DNA of 64,000 bases from positions 1,967,034 to 2,031,033 of the forward strand of contig NZ_LR733293.1 in NCBI RefSeq assembly GCF_902506095.1, given 5' to 3'. Positions 45,911 to 53,620 of this stretch are shown one piece after another. The notes beneath the pieces are model-generated. The model had not been told where the DNA came from, searched no databases, and saw only the letters and a program-made list of their open reading frames with translations. A program made the translations under genes and the position numbers. Within the stretch, counting starts at the first letter, position 1. The number at the start of each line of letters is the position of its first letter. This DNA comes from Arthrobacter sp. 9AX (GTDB lineage Bacteria > Actinomycetota > Actinomycetes > Actinomycetales > Micrococcaceae).

Positions 45911-46447
45911 TTATAGGCCCGTGCCAGGCCGGCGCGCCGCCCCTGTTTCTGGCGCCGGCAGCGAGCTGATGGGTGCCGTGACCGCGCCGGTGAGGCGGAC
46001 CAGGTCGGCGGGGGCCAGTTCGATGTCCAGCCCGCGTTTGCCGCCTGAAACCAACAGCGTCTCCAGCGCCAGGGCACTGTGATCCAGCACGGTAGGGGAG
46101 GGAAGCCGTTGTCCGAGCGGTGAGATGCCGCCGAGCACATATCCTGTGCGCCGCTGAGCGGCAGCAGGGTCCGCCATCGCCGCCTTTTTCGCCCCCATGG
46201 CGGCAGCGAATGCTTTGAGGTCCAGTGTGCCGCTGACCGGCACGATGCCCACGGCCAACCTGCCTTCCACCTCGACCATCAGCGTTTTGAAAACCCGGGA
46301 AGGTACGATGCCCAGGGCCTGCGCAGCTTCGGCGCCGTAGCTGGCGGCGGAAGGATCGTGATTATACGGATGCAGCACAAAGGGAACCCCGGCTGCCGCC
46401 AAAGCGGCGGTGGCCGGAGTTCCCTGTGCTGCGTTCTTACGCCCCAT
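45911..46447 (-). CDS. ybaK: YbaK/EbsC-type Cys-tRNA(Pro) deacylase
   Basis: A 178-aa editing protein that hydrolyses Cys-tRNA(Pro). The family segments are ALAAAGVPFVLHPY, ALGIVPSRVFKTLMVEV with the functional lysine, VPVSGTLDLKAFAAAMGAKKAAMADPAAAQRRTGY and GGISPLGQ. It is the last gene of a leftward run sulfurtransferase-sufE-ybaK, 17 nt after sufE. The C-terminal tail beyond the domain is short and unstructured. Confidence 0.9.
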   Translation of the reverse strand: MGRKNAAQGTPATAALAAAGVPFVLHPYNHDPSAASYGAEAAQALGIVPSRVFKTLMVEVEGRLAVGIVPVSGTLDLKAFAAAMGAKKAAMADPAAAQRRTGYVLGGISPLGQRLPSPTVLDHSALALETLLVSGGKRGLDIELAPADLVRLTGAVTAPISSLPAPETGAARRPGTGL

Positions 46448-46464
46448 CGGTGGCTGGAGGCCGG

Positions 46465-46917
46465 TTAGGAGCGCACGGCGGTGGACGCCGCGACCTTGCG
46501 CTTGATCCTTCCCAGCATGGCCGTCATTCCGCGCATCCGCAGCGGCGTAATGGCACGGGTGAGACCCAGCAGTTCCGGCATGTCATCCGGGACCGAGAGG
46601 ATCTCTTCCGCGGACAGCCCGTCCAGGCCTTCATGCAGCACCCCGGCGAAACCGCGGGTGGTGGGGGCCTCGGCCGGAGCCTTGAAGTACAGGCGCACGG
46701 AGCCGCTGCCCCGCTCCGTCTCGATCGTCAGGAACAGCGGGGACTGGCACTCCACCACCTGTTCAAGCAACTCGGGGTGGTCCTTGAGCCGGTCCGGCAA
46801 ATCCGGAAGTCCCTGCGAGAACTCGAGCAGCAGCTGCAGCCGCTCGGGCTCGGTCAGGGCCTGGAAATCGTCCACAATCGCCGCGAGGGCGGAAGGCAGT
46901 GCTTGAGTAGTCATCAT
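46465..46917 (-). CDS. sufE: SufE-family cysteine desulfuration protein
   Basis: About 150 aa. The persulfide-accepting cysteine is Cys57 in EQVVECQSPLFL, at the tip of a loop as in SufE/CsdE. SufE takes sulfur from a cysteine desulfurase for Fe-S cluster assembly or other thiolation. I place the start at ATG 46917; a TTG two codons earlier is also possible and neither has a good ribosome-binding site, so it may be read by coupling from the sulfurtransferase gene 36 nt upstream. Confidence 0.9.
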   Translation of the reverse strand: MMTTQALPSALAAIVDDFQALTEPERLQLLLEFSQGLPDLPDRLKDHPELLEQVVECQSPLFLTIETERGSGSVRLYFKAPAEAPTTRGFAGVLHEGLDGLSAEEILSVPDDMPELLGLTRAITPLRMRGMTAMLGRIKRKVAASTAVRS

Positions 46918-46953
46918 TGGCAAGTTTACGCAGGAACCTCGCGTGAAGCCGCG

Positions 46954-47877
46954 TCAGGCTCCGACGGGGACGGGGAAGGACCCGCGCTCGGCACCCTTAA
47001 CGATGGGAACGCGCACTGCGTTGCCCCACTCGGTCCACGATCCGTCGTAGTTGCGGACGGTCTCGAAGCCCAGGAGGAACTTGAGCGCGAACCACGTGTG
47101 GCTGGAACGCTCGCCGATGCGGCAGTAAGCCACAACGTCGTCGCCTTCGGTCAGGCCGGCTTCGCCCAGGTAGAGCGCGTCGAGTTCCTCACGGCTGCGG
47201 AAGGTGCCGTCCGGGGCGGCTGCCCGGGCCCACGGGATGGAGGCGGCAGTGGGAATGTGGCCGCCGCGCAGCGCGCCTTCCTCCGGGTAGGCGGGCATGT
47301 GGGTGCGCTGGCCGGTGTATTCCTCGGGGGAGCGGACATCGATGAGCGGCTTGCCCAGGTGGGCCAGCACGTCTTCCTTGAAGGCACGGATCGGAGCATC
47401 CTCGCGCTCAACCACCGGGTATTCGCCCCTGGCCGGTGCCGGCTTTTCCGGAGTCAGTTCCCTGCCCTCGGCAATCCACTTGTCCCGGCCGCCGTCGAGC
47501 AGCCGCACATCGTGGTGTCCGAAGAGGGTAAAGACCCACAGGGCGTAGGCAGCCCACCAGTTGGACTTGTCACCGTAGATCACCACGGTGCTGTCGCGGG
47601 AAATACCCTTCGACGCCGCGAGTTCAGCGAAGGCGGCCCCGTCCACGTAATCGCGGGTGACTTCGTCGTTCAAGTCGGTGTGCCAGTCGATCTTTACGGC
47701 ACCGGGGATGTGTCCGGTTTCGTAGAGGAGCACGTCCTCGTCGGACTCCACTACTACCAGCTGGCCGCTGGAGACGGCACCGCTTTCTACTGCGGCAGCA
47801 AGCCACTCGGTGGAAACGAGGCGCTCCGGGTGGGCGTACGCTGCAAACTTTTCGTTCTGTTCAACCGGGTAGGACAT
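46954..47877 (-). CDS. Thiosulfate/3-mercaptopyruvate-type sulfurtransferase (two rhodanese domains)
   Basis: A 307-aa protein with two rhodanese domains: an inactive N-terminal one (about 20-140) and an active C-terminal one (about 165-290). The persulfide cysteine is Cys252 in [13 protein letters not shown]. Conserved ends are [14 protein letters not shown] and the WTEWGN C-terminal motif. It transfers sulfur from thiosulfate or mercaptopyruvate to an acceptor. The ATG at 47877 has AAAGG upstream. Just upstream of sufE, it may feed or receive sulfur in the same pathway. Confidence 0.9.
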   Translation of the reverse strand: MSYPVEQNEKFAAYAHPERLVSTEWLAAAVESGAVSSGQLVVVESDEDVLLYETGHIPGAVKIDWHTDLNDEVTRDYVDGAAFAELAASKGISRDSTVVIYGDKSNWWAAYALWVFTLFGHHDVRLLDGGRDKWIAEGRELTPEKPAPARGEYPVVEREDAPIRAFKEDVLAHLGKPLIDVRSPEEYTGQRTHMPAYPEEGALRGGHIPTAASIPWARAAAPDGTFRSREELDALYLGEAGLTEGDDVVAYCRIGERSSHTWFALKFLLGFETVRNYDGSWTEWGNAVRVPIVKGAERGSFPVPVGA

Positions 47878-48091
47878 AACTTTGCCTTTCATCGAGAACA
47901 CGGGTGGTCCGCGGGACCGGATGGGGACCTGATCCCACCCTAGCCACAGCCTTCTGCCATGTCCGGTTTGCGTTAACAGGAGGAAATGTTGCCTTCATCA
48001 CGCGGGCGGCGGATGTGGCCGGCGCCACCCGGGGCCGGGGTGCATTGCCGGTATCCTTTCTGGGGACCAACCACCAGCAGAACGGACCACC

Positions 48092-49129
48092 TTGGTACAG
48101 ATCGAACAGCTCGCAGCCCGAACCCCGTCGGTATCGGTGGATGAGCTCCTCAAGGGTTTCTATCCCTCACCACGGTTCGGCAAGGTGTCCTTTGAAAGTT
48201 ACCGGCCCGATCCCAACCAGCCCAGCCAGGCGCACGCCGTGCGTGCCCTGCAGGGATTTGCCGACGGCGTGGGGTCCGGTGACGGGGGTGGCCTGTTCAA
48301 GAAACTGTTTGGTAAGAAGGACACATCCCGCGCCGGCATTTATCTGGACGGCGGCTTCGGTGTGGGAAAGACCCACCTGCTGGCCTCACTGTGGCATGCC
48401 TCGCCGGAGCCCAAGGCCTTCGGCACGTTTGTGGAGTACACCAACCTGGTAGGCGCTCTGTCCTTCCGCAAAACCGTGGATGCGCTGAGCAGGTACAAGC
48501 TCGTGTGCATCGACGAATTTGAGCTCGATGATCCGGGCGACACGGTACTGATGTCCCGCCTGATGCGCGAACTCGCGGACGCCGGCGTGAAGCTCGCAGC
48601 CACCTCCAACACCCTGCCGGGCTCACTGGGCGACGGCAGGTTCGCAGCGGTGGACTTCCAGCGCGAAATCCAGGTGCTCGCGGACCAGTTCGACGTGGTC
48701 CGGATCGACGGCGAGGACTTCCGCCACCGTGGCCTCCCGGCTGCCCCGGCGCCCCTGAAGAACAGCGAACTGTCCGCACACATGAAGGCCGAGTTCGACG
48801 GCAAAATGGTGGCGCAGGACGAGTTCAGCACCCTGATCGCCCACCTGGCCGGCGTGCACCCCAGCCGCTACCGCCAACTGATCGCCGGCATCGACGGGGT
48901 GGTGTGGCGCAATGTGGAGACCATCACCGAGCAGGCAGTGGCGCTGCGGTTCGTGGTGCTGGCTGACCGGCTCTACGACAAGGATGTGCCGATCCTGGCC
49001 AGCGGCGTTCCCTTCGACAAGCTGTTCACCGAGGAAATGATGACCGGCGGCTACATGAAAAAGTACTTCCGCGCTGTCTCCCGCCTCACTGCCCTGGCCC
49101 GTGAAGGCCAGAACCACGAGCCGTCCTAG
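48092..49129 (+). CDS. zapE: ZapE/AFG1-family ATPase
   Basis: A 345-aa AAA-type ATPase with Walker A GGFGVGKTHLL (about 87-97), Walker B LVCIDEFELDD (about 133-143) and ATSNTLPG (sensor-1 region). In E. coli, ZapE acts at the FtsZ ring during constriction under stress. The start is a TTG at 48092, since no ATG or GTG fits. Its end overlaps the convergent benE gene by 4 nt. Confidence 0.87.
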   Translation: MVQIEQLAARTPSVSVDELLKGFYPSPRFGKVSFESYRPDPNQPSQAHAVRALQGFADGVGSGDGGGLFKKLFGKKDTSRAGIYLDGGFGVGKTHLLASLWHASPEPKAFGTFVEYTNLVGALSFRKTVDALSRYKLVCIDEFELDDPGDTVLMSRLMRELADAGVKLAATSNTLPGSLGDGRFAAVDFQREIQVLADQFDVVRIDGEDFRHRGLPAAPAPLKNSELSAHMKAEFDGKMVAQDEFSTLIAHLAGVHPSRYRQLIAGIDGVVWRNVETITEQAVALRFVVLADRLYDKDVPILASGVPFDKLFTEEMMTGGYMKKYFRAVSRLTALAREGQNHEPS

Positions 49130-50367
49130 CTGGCAGAACTGTCCGGCCCGACAGCCTGGCTGCGCCGCGGCAACAGGACGGCCCGGATCACCAGGCCCGC
49201 TGCCAGCGCCCAGAATGCTGAGCCGATGCCGGCGAAACTGAGTCCGGACGCTGCCATCAGGAATGTGACGGCGGGAGCTATCCTGTCCTCCGGGTCCGCC
49301 AGTGCGGCCGAAATGGAACTTGCCAGCGTGCCAAGAAGAGCCAGGCCCGCCACCGCTTCCAGCATTCCTGCGGGCGCCGCTGCAACCAGGGTCACCAGTG
49401 CGGCGGAGAACGCCGCCAGCACCAGGTAGGCAATCCCGGACGTGAAACCGGCCACCCAGCGCCTGCTCCGGTCCGGGCCCGCCTCCTCGCCCGCTGCCAG
49501 GGCGGCGCTGAGTGCGGCGAGATTCACGGCATGTCCGCCAAAAGGGGCGGCCAGCGCTGTCCCGGCACCGGTCACCAGCATGGATGCCCGCCACGGGGTG
49601 TCGTAGTGGAACGACCGGAGCACGGCCACGCCTGGAACATTTTGCGAAGCCATGGTCACCACAAAGAGCGGCAGGGCGATGCCCGCCATGGCCTGGAGGC
49701 TGAAGGTGGGGGTGGTCCAGGCCAGGGCCGGCAGTATCCCGCTCCCGCTCACGGAAGCGCCGCCGGCAGCAAGTGAAATGCCGATCACGCCGAGGGCCAC
49801 CACCAAGGCCGCCGGCACCGACCAGCGGGGTGCGTACTTCATCATCACCAGCCAGCAGGCTATAACCGGCGCTATGAACAGCGGCACGCTGCCCAGGGCC
49901 TTGAACGGTGCGAGGCAGAGCTGCAGCAGCACGCCCGCGAGCATCGCCTGCGCAAGCGTTGGCGGGATTCTGGCCATGAGCCCGCCGAGGGCGGGGACAA
50001 GCCCCGTCATGGCAATCAGTACACCCGCTGCCAGGAACGCCCCGACGGCGGCGGGCCACCCGCCGTCGACCGTTCCTGAAGTGGCCAGCAAAGCGGCCCC
50101 GGGTGTTGACCACGCGAGGGTGACCGGCACTTTTGAACGCCATGAAAGCCACAACACTCCGGCGCCCACTGCCACAGTAAGTGCCAGCAGTCCCGAGGCA
50201 GCCTGGGCGGGGTCGGCGCCCACCGCCTTCAGGCCGGACAGGACTACGGCGAAGGAAGAAGTGAATCCCACCAGTGCGGTGACAACCCCGGCCACAACTG
50301 GCCTGGAATCCCGCCTGGATTGGCTGTTGGACGGGTGCGCCTTGGGGAATGCGGGGGACTTCGCCAT
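49126..50367 (-). CDS. benE: BenE-family benzoate/H+ symporter
   Basis: A 413-aa membrane protein with about 12 helices and a short charged N-terminus. The family features are the SSFAVVLSGLKAVGADPAQA first helix region, WSTPGAALL, and the conserved PFGGHAVNLAALSAAL loop. It is predicted to import benzoate or a related aromatic acid with protons. No aromatic-degradation genes are nearby, so the substrate is inferred from the family alone. TAACCT is 6 nt before the ATG (leaderless). Confidence 0.85.
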   Translation of the reverse strand: MAKSPAFPKAHPSNSQSRRDSRPVVAGVVTALVGFTSSFAVVLSGLKAVGADPAQAASGLLALTVAVGAGVLWLSWRSKVPVTLAWSTPGAALLATSGTVDGGWPAAVGAFLAAGVLIAMTGLVPALGGLMARIPPTLAQAMLAGVLLQLCLAPFKALGSVPLFIAPVIACWLVMMKYAPRWSVPAALVVALGVIGISLAAGGASVSGSGILPALAWTTPTFSLQAMAGIALPLFVVTMASQNVPGVAVLRSFHYDTPWRASMLVTGAGTALAAPFGGHAVNLAALSAALAAGEEAGPDRSRRWVAGFTSGIAYLVLAAFSAALVTLVAAAPAGMLEAVAGLALLGTLASSISAALADPEDRIAPAVTFLMAASGLSFAGIGSAFWALAAGLVIRAVLLPRRSQAVGPDSSAS

Positions 50368-50464
50368 ACGGGCAGGTTACCGGGACGGTTTCATCAACCC
50401 TCAATCGGGGTGTGGCGCGTGGACAGGTTGGCCCCGCCAACCAGGGACGCGCCGTTAATGCCAA

Positions 50465-50502
50465 AAGGTGCGGGCGCCGCCTCCCGGCGGGACCCGCACC
50501 TT
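50465..50502. terminator. Stem-loop downstream of the MT0933-like gene
   Basis: Perfect 10-bp arms AAGGTGCGGG / CCCGCACCTT with a second GC-rich inner pairing. Read leftward, it would end transcription of the small antitoxin-like gene. Confidence 0.7.
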
Positions 50503-50540
50503 CGTTGACGTACTAGGGCAACGCCCTGGCCAAATCCTTT

Positions 50541-50795
50541 TTACGGAGCCTTATCAACCGGCGGAACCGGGTTGACCGGCGGAACCTGCTCGGCGGCAGG
50601 TGCAACGCCTGGGGTTCCGTTCTTGTCAACGAGCTTGGAAGCGCCATCCTGGATCTTGTCGACATGACCGGCGTACTTGCCTCCGGTCCTGGTGTCGACG
50701 AAATCGCCGGCCTTGGTGATGCCGTCCTTGATGGCCTGCTCGTTGCCGCGGATGAGACCTTGAGCCTTGCCCTTTAGATCGTCAATCAGTCCCAC
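50541..50795 (-). CDS. MT0933/Rv0909-like antitoxin family protein (orphan)
   Basis: An 84-aa protein starting VGLIDDLKGKAQGLIRGNE. The KAQGLIRGNEQAIKDGITKAGDFVDTRTGGKYAGHVDKIQDG pattern, written here in parts, matches the small MT0933-like antitoxin family (PF14013). A Pro-rich tail follows. I chose GTG 50795 because GGGAGG lies 5 nt upstream; the GTG at 50801 touches that site. In M. tuberculosis the homologue pairs with a downstream toxin. None is seen here, so it may be a stand-alone protein with another role. Confidence 0.7.
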   Translation of the reverse strand: MGLIDDLKGKAQGLIRGNEQAIKDGITKAGDFVDTRTGGKYAGHVDKIQDGASKLVDKNGTPGVAPAAEQVPPVNPVPPVDKAP

Positions 50796-50954
50796 GAGCA
50801 CCTCCCTTCAATCGCGGAGCCAGGTCGCTCCTTGCGCCTTCGATCCTAGCCCCGCCGCTTGGGCGTGCCAAGGAAATCGAGGGTATTGGGTGTTCGCCCG
50901 GAGCGGATGCAGGGACTTCGGCTGCGCACACCCGCAGCGGAGCCGGAAGCGGGC

Positions 50955-50982
50955 AAGAAAAAAGCAGCTCCGGGGAGCTGCT
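50955..50982 (-). terminator. Terminator of the leftward tRNA operon
   Basis: 9-bp stem AGCAGCTCC / GGAGCTGCT with a 2-nt loop, followed on the minus strand by a run of six T. Confidence 0.85.
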
Positions 50983-50987
50983 GGATG

Positions 50988-51059
50988 TGGGCGATACTGG
51001 GATCGAACCAGTGACCTCTTCCGTGTCAGGGAAGCGCGCTACCGCTGCGCCAATCGCCC
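50988..51059 (-). tRNA. tRNA-Val (GAC), copy 1
   Basis: 72 nt, cloverleaf intact: acceptor GGGCGAT, anticodon loop CTGACAC (GAC), T-loop GTTCGAT, discriminator A. CCA is not encoded. Identical to the copy at 51235. Confidence 0.95.
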
Positions 51060-51100
51060 GGAACCGGAAGACCGGCTGATGGGATCTTAGGAAATAAGAG

Positions 51101-51173
<73 letters not shown>

Positions 51174-51234
51174 GTATGCAATGCGTTCCGGCCGAGACCG
51201 ATGCGTACTGCATGAAGCAAGTTGCCTTGCTTAG

Positions 51235-51306
51235 TGGGCGATACTGGGATCGAACCAGTGACCTCTTCCGTGTCAGGGAAGCGCGCTACCGCTGCGCCAA
51301 TCGCCC
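51235..51306 (-). tRNA. tRNA-Val (GAC), copy 2
   Basis: Same sequence as the copy at 50988. It lies between tRNA-Cys (upstream) and tRNA-Gly (downstream) in the leftward transcript. Confidence 0.95.
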
Positions 51307-51348
51307 ATGCTTATCCGGAATATATCCGAAAAACCATGGTTTTCACCG

Positions 51349-51419
51349 AGGTGGGTACGGGATTCGAACCCGTGTATACGGCTTTGCAGGCCGCTGCCTC
51401 GCCTCTCGGCCAACCCACC
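51349..51419 (-). tRNA. tRNA-Cys (GCA)
   Basis: 71 nt with acceptor GGTGGGT, anticodon loop CTGCAAA (GCA) and discriminator T as expected for cysteine. Confidence 0.95.
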
Positions 51420-51465
51420 GTGTAAGCGCGGGTTCAAAGAACCTTTGCCGTGACAGTGTCCTGCG

Positions 51466-51538
<73 letters not shown>

Positions 51539-51770
51539 ATTTTGGAGGGGATGATTCTCTGCCGTTCCCGGCATTTCCTCGCTTCCAACGAGTAAAAACA
51601 ATATAGGAGGTTCGGGGATTCTCCAAATCGGCCGTCGACGGAGCGGACGCAATGGCGCTGCTTCCCAGCAATAGCGCGGTTTTTCGGAGTTACAAGGGTG
51701 TAATTTCCGACGGCGGCAGGGGAGCCTTCCACTCTCCGCGGTGCCTTCCGCCGGGCTTCCAGGGCTCCTT

Positions 51771-51802
51771 ATCCACGAAAGCCGGGCCCGGCTTTCGTGG
51801 AT
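51771..51802. other. Perfect 32-nt palindrome
   Basis: Both 16-nt halves (ATCCACGAAAGCCGGG and its complement) match exactly. It would form a long hairpin when transcribed on either strand. No T run follows. Confidence 0.85.
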
Positions 51803-51837
51803 TCGAGGGAATGCCGGCCGCGCGGATCAGGCGATTT

Positions 51838-51865
51838 TTGAAATGGCCCGATGGTGGGCTAGCAT
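51838..51865 (+). promoter_or_regulatory. Promoter of tRNA-Val (CAC)
   Basis: -35 TTGAAA (51838-51843), 16-nt spacer, -10 TAGCAT (51860-51865), 12 nt before the tRNA. Confidence 0.7.
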
Positions 51866-51877
51866 TCAAATGCATCA

Positions 51878-51949
51878 GGGCGATTGGCGCAGTGGTAGCG
51901 CGCTTCGTTCACACCGAAGAGGTCACTGGTTCGAACCCAGTATCGCCCA
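51878..51949 (+). tRNA. tRNA-Val (CAC)
   Basis: 72 nt with acceptor GGGCGAT, anticodon loop TTCACAC (CAC), T-loop GTTCGAAC and discriminator A. It has its own promoter and terminator. Confidence 0.95.
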
Positions 51950-51955
51950 CCGCAT

Positions 51956-51999
51956 ATGGTCCGTTTCCGCTCATCCGCAGCGGAAACGGACCATTTTTT
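51956..51999 (+). terminator. Terminator of tRNA-Val (CAC)
   Basis: Perfect 16-bp stem (51956-51971 with 51979-51994), 7-nt loop, then a run of six T. Confidence 0.92.
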
Positions 52000-52014
52000 G
52001 TGCGCCCGGACATT

Positions 52015-52037
52015 CTGTCAGCCCCCTGTGAAAGAGT
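52015..52037 (+). promoter_or_regulatory. Putative PafBC-type DNA-damage promoter of the RecB-like nuclease
   Basis: CTGTCA (52015-52020), 11 nt, AAGAGT (52032-52037), then 6 nt to the ATG at 52044. The spacing and the TGTCAG-CCCC context match the region before the DUF222 fragment at 11484. The first base of each box differs from the mycobacterial consensus. Confidence 0.5.
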
Positions 52038-52043
52038 TTTCGT

Positions 52044-52904
52044 ATGACAGCTCCACTTCTTGCCCACGCCACCGAATACGGGCGGATGTACGCCCGGTCC
52101 ACCACCGAGCACTTCTCGGTGCCGTCCATCACCACCGTGATCGGCCAGCAGCCGCACGGGCTGGACGGCTGGTTCGGATACATGGGTGCCAGCAGCCTTG
52201 CCAAGGATCCGCTGCTGGCCGACTGCCTGGGAAGTCCGGCGAAGATCAAGCAGGCCGTCAACCGGGCGGCCAAAGCGGCGGAAACTTACCGCGACGAGGC
52301 CGCCAAACGCGGGGACCGGGTGCACTTCTACTGCGAACAGGTAGCACTGCGGGCACTGGGCCGTCCCCACGGCATGAAGGAAGCCCGCGAGGCCCTTGCG
52401 GCGAACGGCGAGGAAGCCTTCGCGGTCCGGTTCGACGAATGGTGGGAACTGTTCAAGGTTGAGCCCATCGCCCCCGAAATCACTGTCTGGAACAACTCCG
52501 TGGGGTACGCAGGCACCCTGGACCTGGTGGCGCGCATCAACGGCAGGATCTGCCTCATCGACTACAAAACCAAGGGCACCACCCGGGACGGCCTGGTCAA
52601 GCCGCTCGATGACAAGGTAGTGATGCAGCTGGTGGCCGGCATGAAGGCAGAGGAAAGCCTGGTGGACCCGGAAACAGGGGCATGGGAGCCCTGGAAGTAC
52701 GGGGAGAACCCGGTTTTGCTGGCTGTGGCCATCGGCGAGACCGAGGTCCGTCCCGTCCGTGCCAACCCCGAGGTCCTCAAGCACCACTGGTGGAAGTTCT
52801 GCGCGCTGCGGCGTGTCTGGGAGCTGTCAGCGGACACCATTTCCGCCGGCACCGCCCTGCTGCCCATTGCCCCGCCGCCGCTTGCGCAGGTCCAGCCTGC
52901 CTAG
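52044..52904 (+). CDS. PD-(D/E)XK (RecB-like) nuclease
   Basis: A 286-aa protein with the full RecB-type nuclease set: an N-terminal PSITTVI segment, the HxxxE motif His94/Glu98 (RVHFYCE), Asp160 (AGTLDLVA), Asp173 and Lys175 (LIDYKTKG), and Gln195 (VMQLVAGM). This is the layout of phage and Cas4/RecB-type exonucleases, without a helicase. It lies 45 nt after the tRNA-Val terminator and 86 nt before def, with no phage genes around and neighbour-like codon use. It is probably a DNA-processing enzyme; a damage-type promoter precedes it. Confidence 0.75.
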   Translation: MTAPLLAHATEYGRMYARSTTEHFSVPSITTVIGQQPHGLDGWFGYMGASSLAKDPLLADCLGSPAKIKQAVNRAAKAAETYRDEAAKRGDRVHFYCEQVALRALGRPHGMKEAREALAANGEEAFAVRFDEWWELFKVEPIAPEITVWNNSVGYAGTLDLVARINGRICLIDYKTKGTTRDGLVKPLDDKVVMQLVAGMKAEESLVDPETGAWEPWKYGENPVLLAVAIGETEVRPVRANPEVLKHHWWKFCALRRVWELSADTISAGTALLPIAPPPLAQVQPA

Positions 52905-52990
52905 GAATGCCGGCGCGGGCTGTCCGGGAGGTCGTCTGCGCCTAAACTGGATTGGTCCCCTTTGCCGCCTAGCTTAAGGAAAAACAGCGC

Positions 52991-53620
52991 ATGGCTATTC
53001 TGAATATCCGCATCATCGGTGATCCTGTGCTCCGCACAGTTGCTGATCCTGTGACGGATTTCGGGCCTGAGCTGGCCAAGCTGGTGGCTGATATGACCGA
53101 GACCATGGAGGACGTGGACGGTGCCGGCCTCGCCGCACCTCAGATCGGTGTGAGCCTGCGCGTCTTCACATACCGCATTGACGGCGTGGAGGGCCACATC
53201 ATCAATCCCGTCCTGGAAAACAGCGACGATTTCCAGGACGACCATGTGGAGGGCTGCCTGTCCATCCCGGGCCTCGGCTTCCCGGTGCGGCGCTACCGTG
53301 CCACCCGCGTCACCGGCGTCGATCTCCACGGCAACCCCGTCGCTGTCGACGCCGAGGGCATGCTGGCACGCTGCTTCCAGCATGAGAACGACCACCTGGA
53401 CGGGATTCTGTACACGGACCGGCTCGAGGGGGAGGACCGCAAGACCGCCCTGCGGGCCATCCGCAACGCCAACTACGACGCCATCACGGAACAAACCACG
53501 GCGAAGCGTGCCCAGACAGTCGGGTCCAGTTTCGGGGGTTCCAGCATCGGGGGCGGAACTTCCGGGTCCAGCTTTGGTGCCGGCACGGCTGGTAACCGTG
53601 CGTCGGGTCACCAGGGGTGA
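52991..53620 (+). CDS. def: Peptide deformylase
   Basis: A 209-aa metallo-enzyme that removes the formyl group from new proteins. Motifs are GAGLAAPQIG (44-53), EGCLS with metal ligand Cys89 (87-91) and HENDH with His131, Glu132 and His135. The C-terminal 35 residues are a Gly/Ser-rich tail (SSFGGSSIGGGTSG) with no known role. AAGGAAA precedes the ATG. Its stop overlaps fmt, so it is coupled to the enzyme that adds the formyl group. Confidence 0.95.
   Translation: MAILNIRIIGDPVLRTVADPVTDFGPELAKLVADMTETMEDVDGAGLAAPQIGVSLRVFTYRIDGVEGHIINPVLENSDDFQDDHVEGCLSIPGLGFPVRRYRATRVTGVDLHGNPVAVDAEGMLARCFQHENDHLDGILYTDRLEGEDRKTALRAIRNANYDAITEQTTAKRAQTVGSSFGGSSIGGGTSGSSFGAGTAGNRASGHQG

Larger units (their letters stand above)
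51539..51877. other. Gene-free region between divergent tRNA transcripts
   Basis: Holds a candidate -10 box for the leftward tRNA operon (TATATT on the minus strand, 51600-51605), a perfect 32-nt palindrome, and the promoter of tRNA-Val(CAC). Open frames here are short and lack start signals; I see no gene. Confidence 0.55.

Noticed and set aside
45622..46140. 172-codon minus-strand frame reaching into ybaK
   Set aside because: The upper part is a shadow of ybaK; only the last 76 codons after GTG 45852 are worth keeping as a candidate.
47986..48144. 52-codon frame with AGGAGG two bases before its ATG, ahead of zapE
   Set aside because: The binding site is too close to the ATG, the product is Arg/Pro-rich without features, and it overlaps zapE in another frame.
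51878..52904. Integrated phage or island at tRNA-Val(CAC)
   Set aside because: No integrase and no repeated tRNA 3' end were seen; the only candidate gene is the nuclease, which has neighbour-like codon use.
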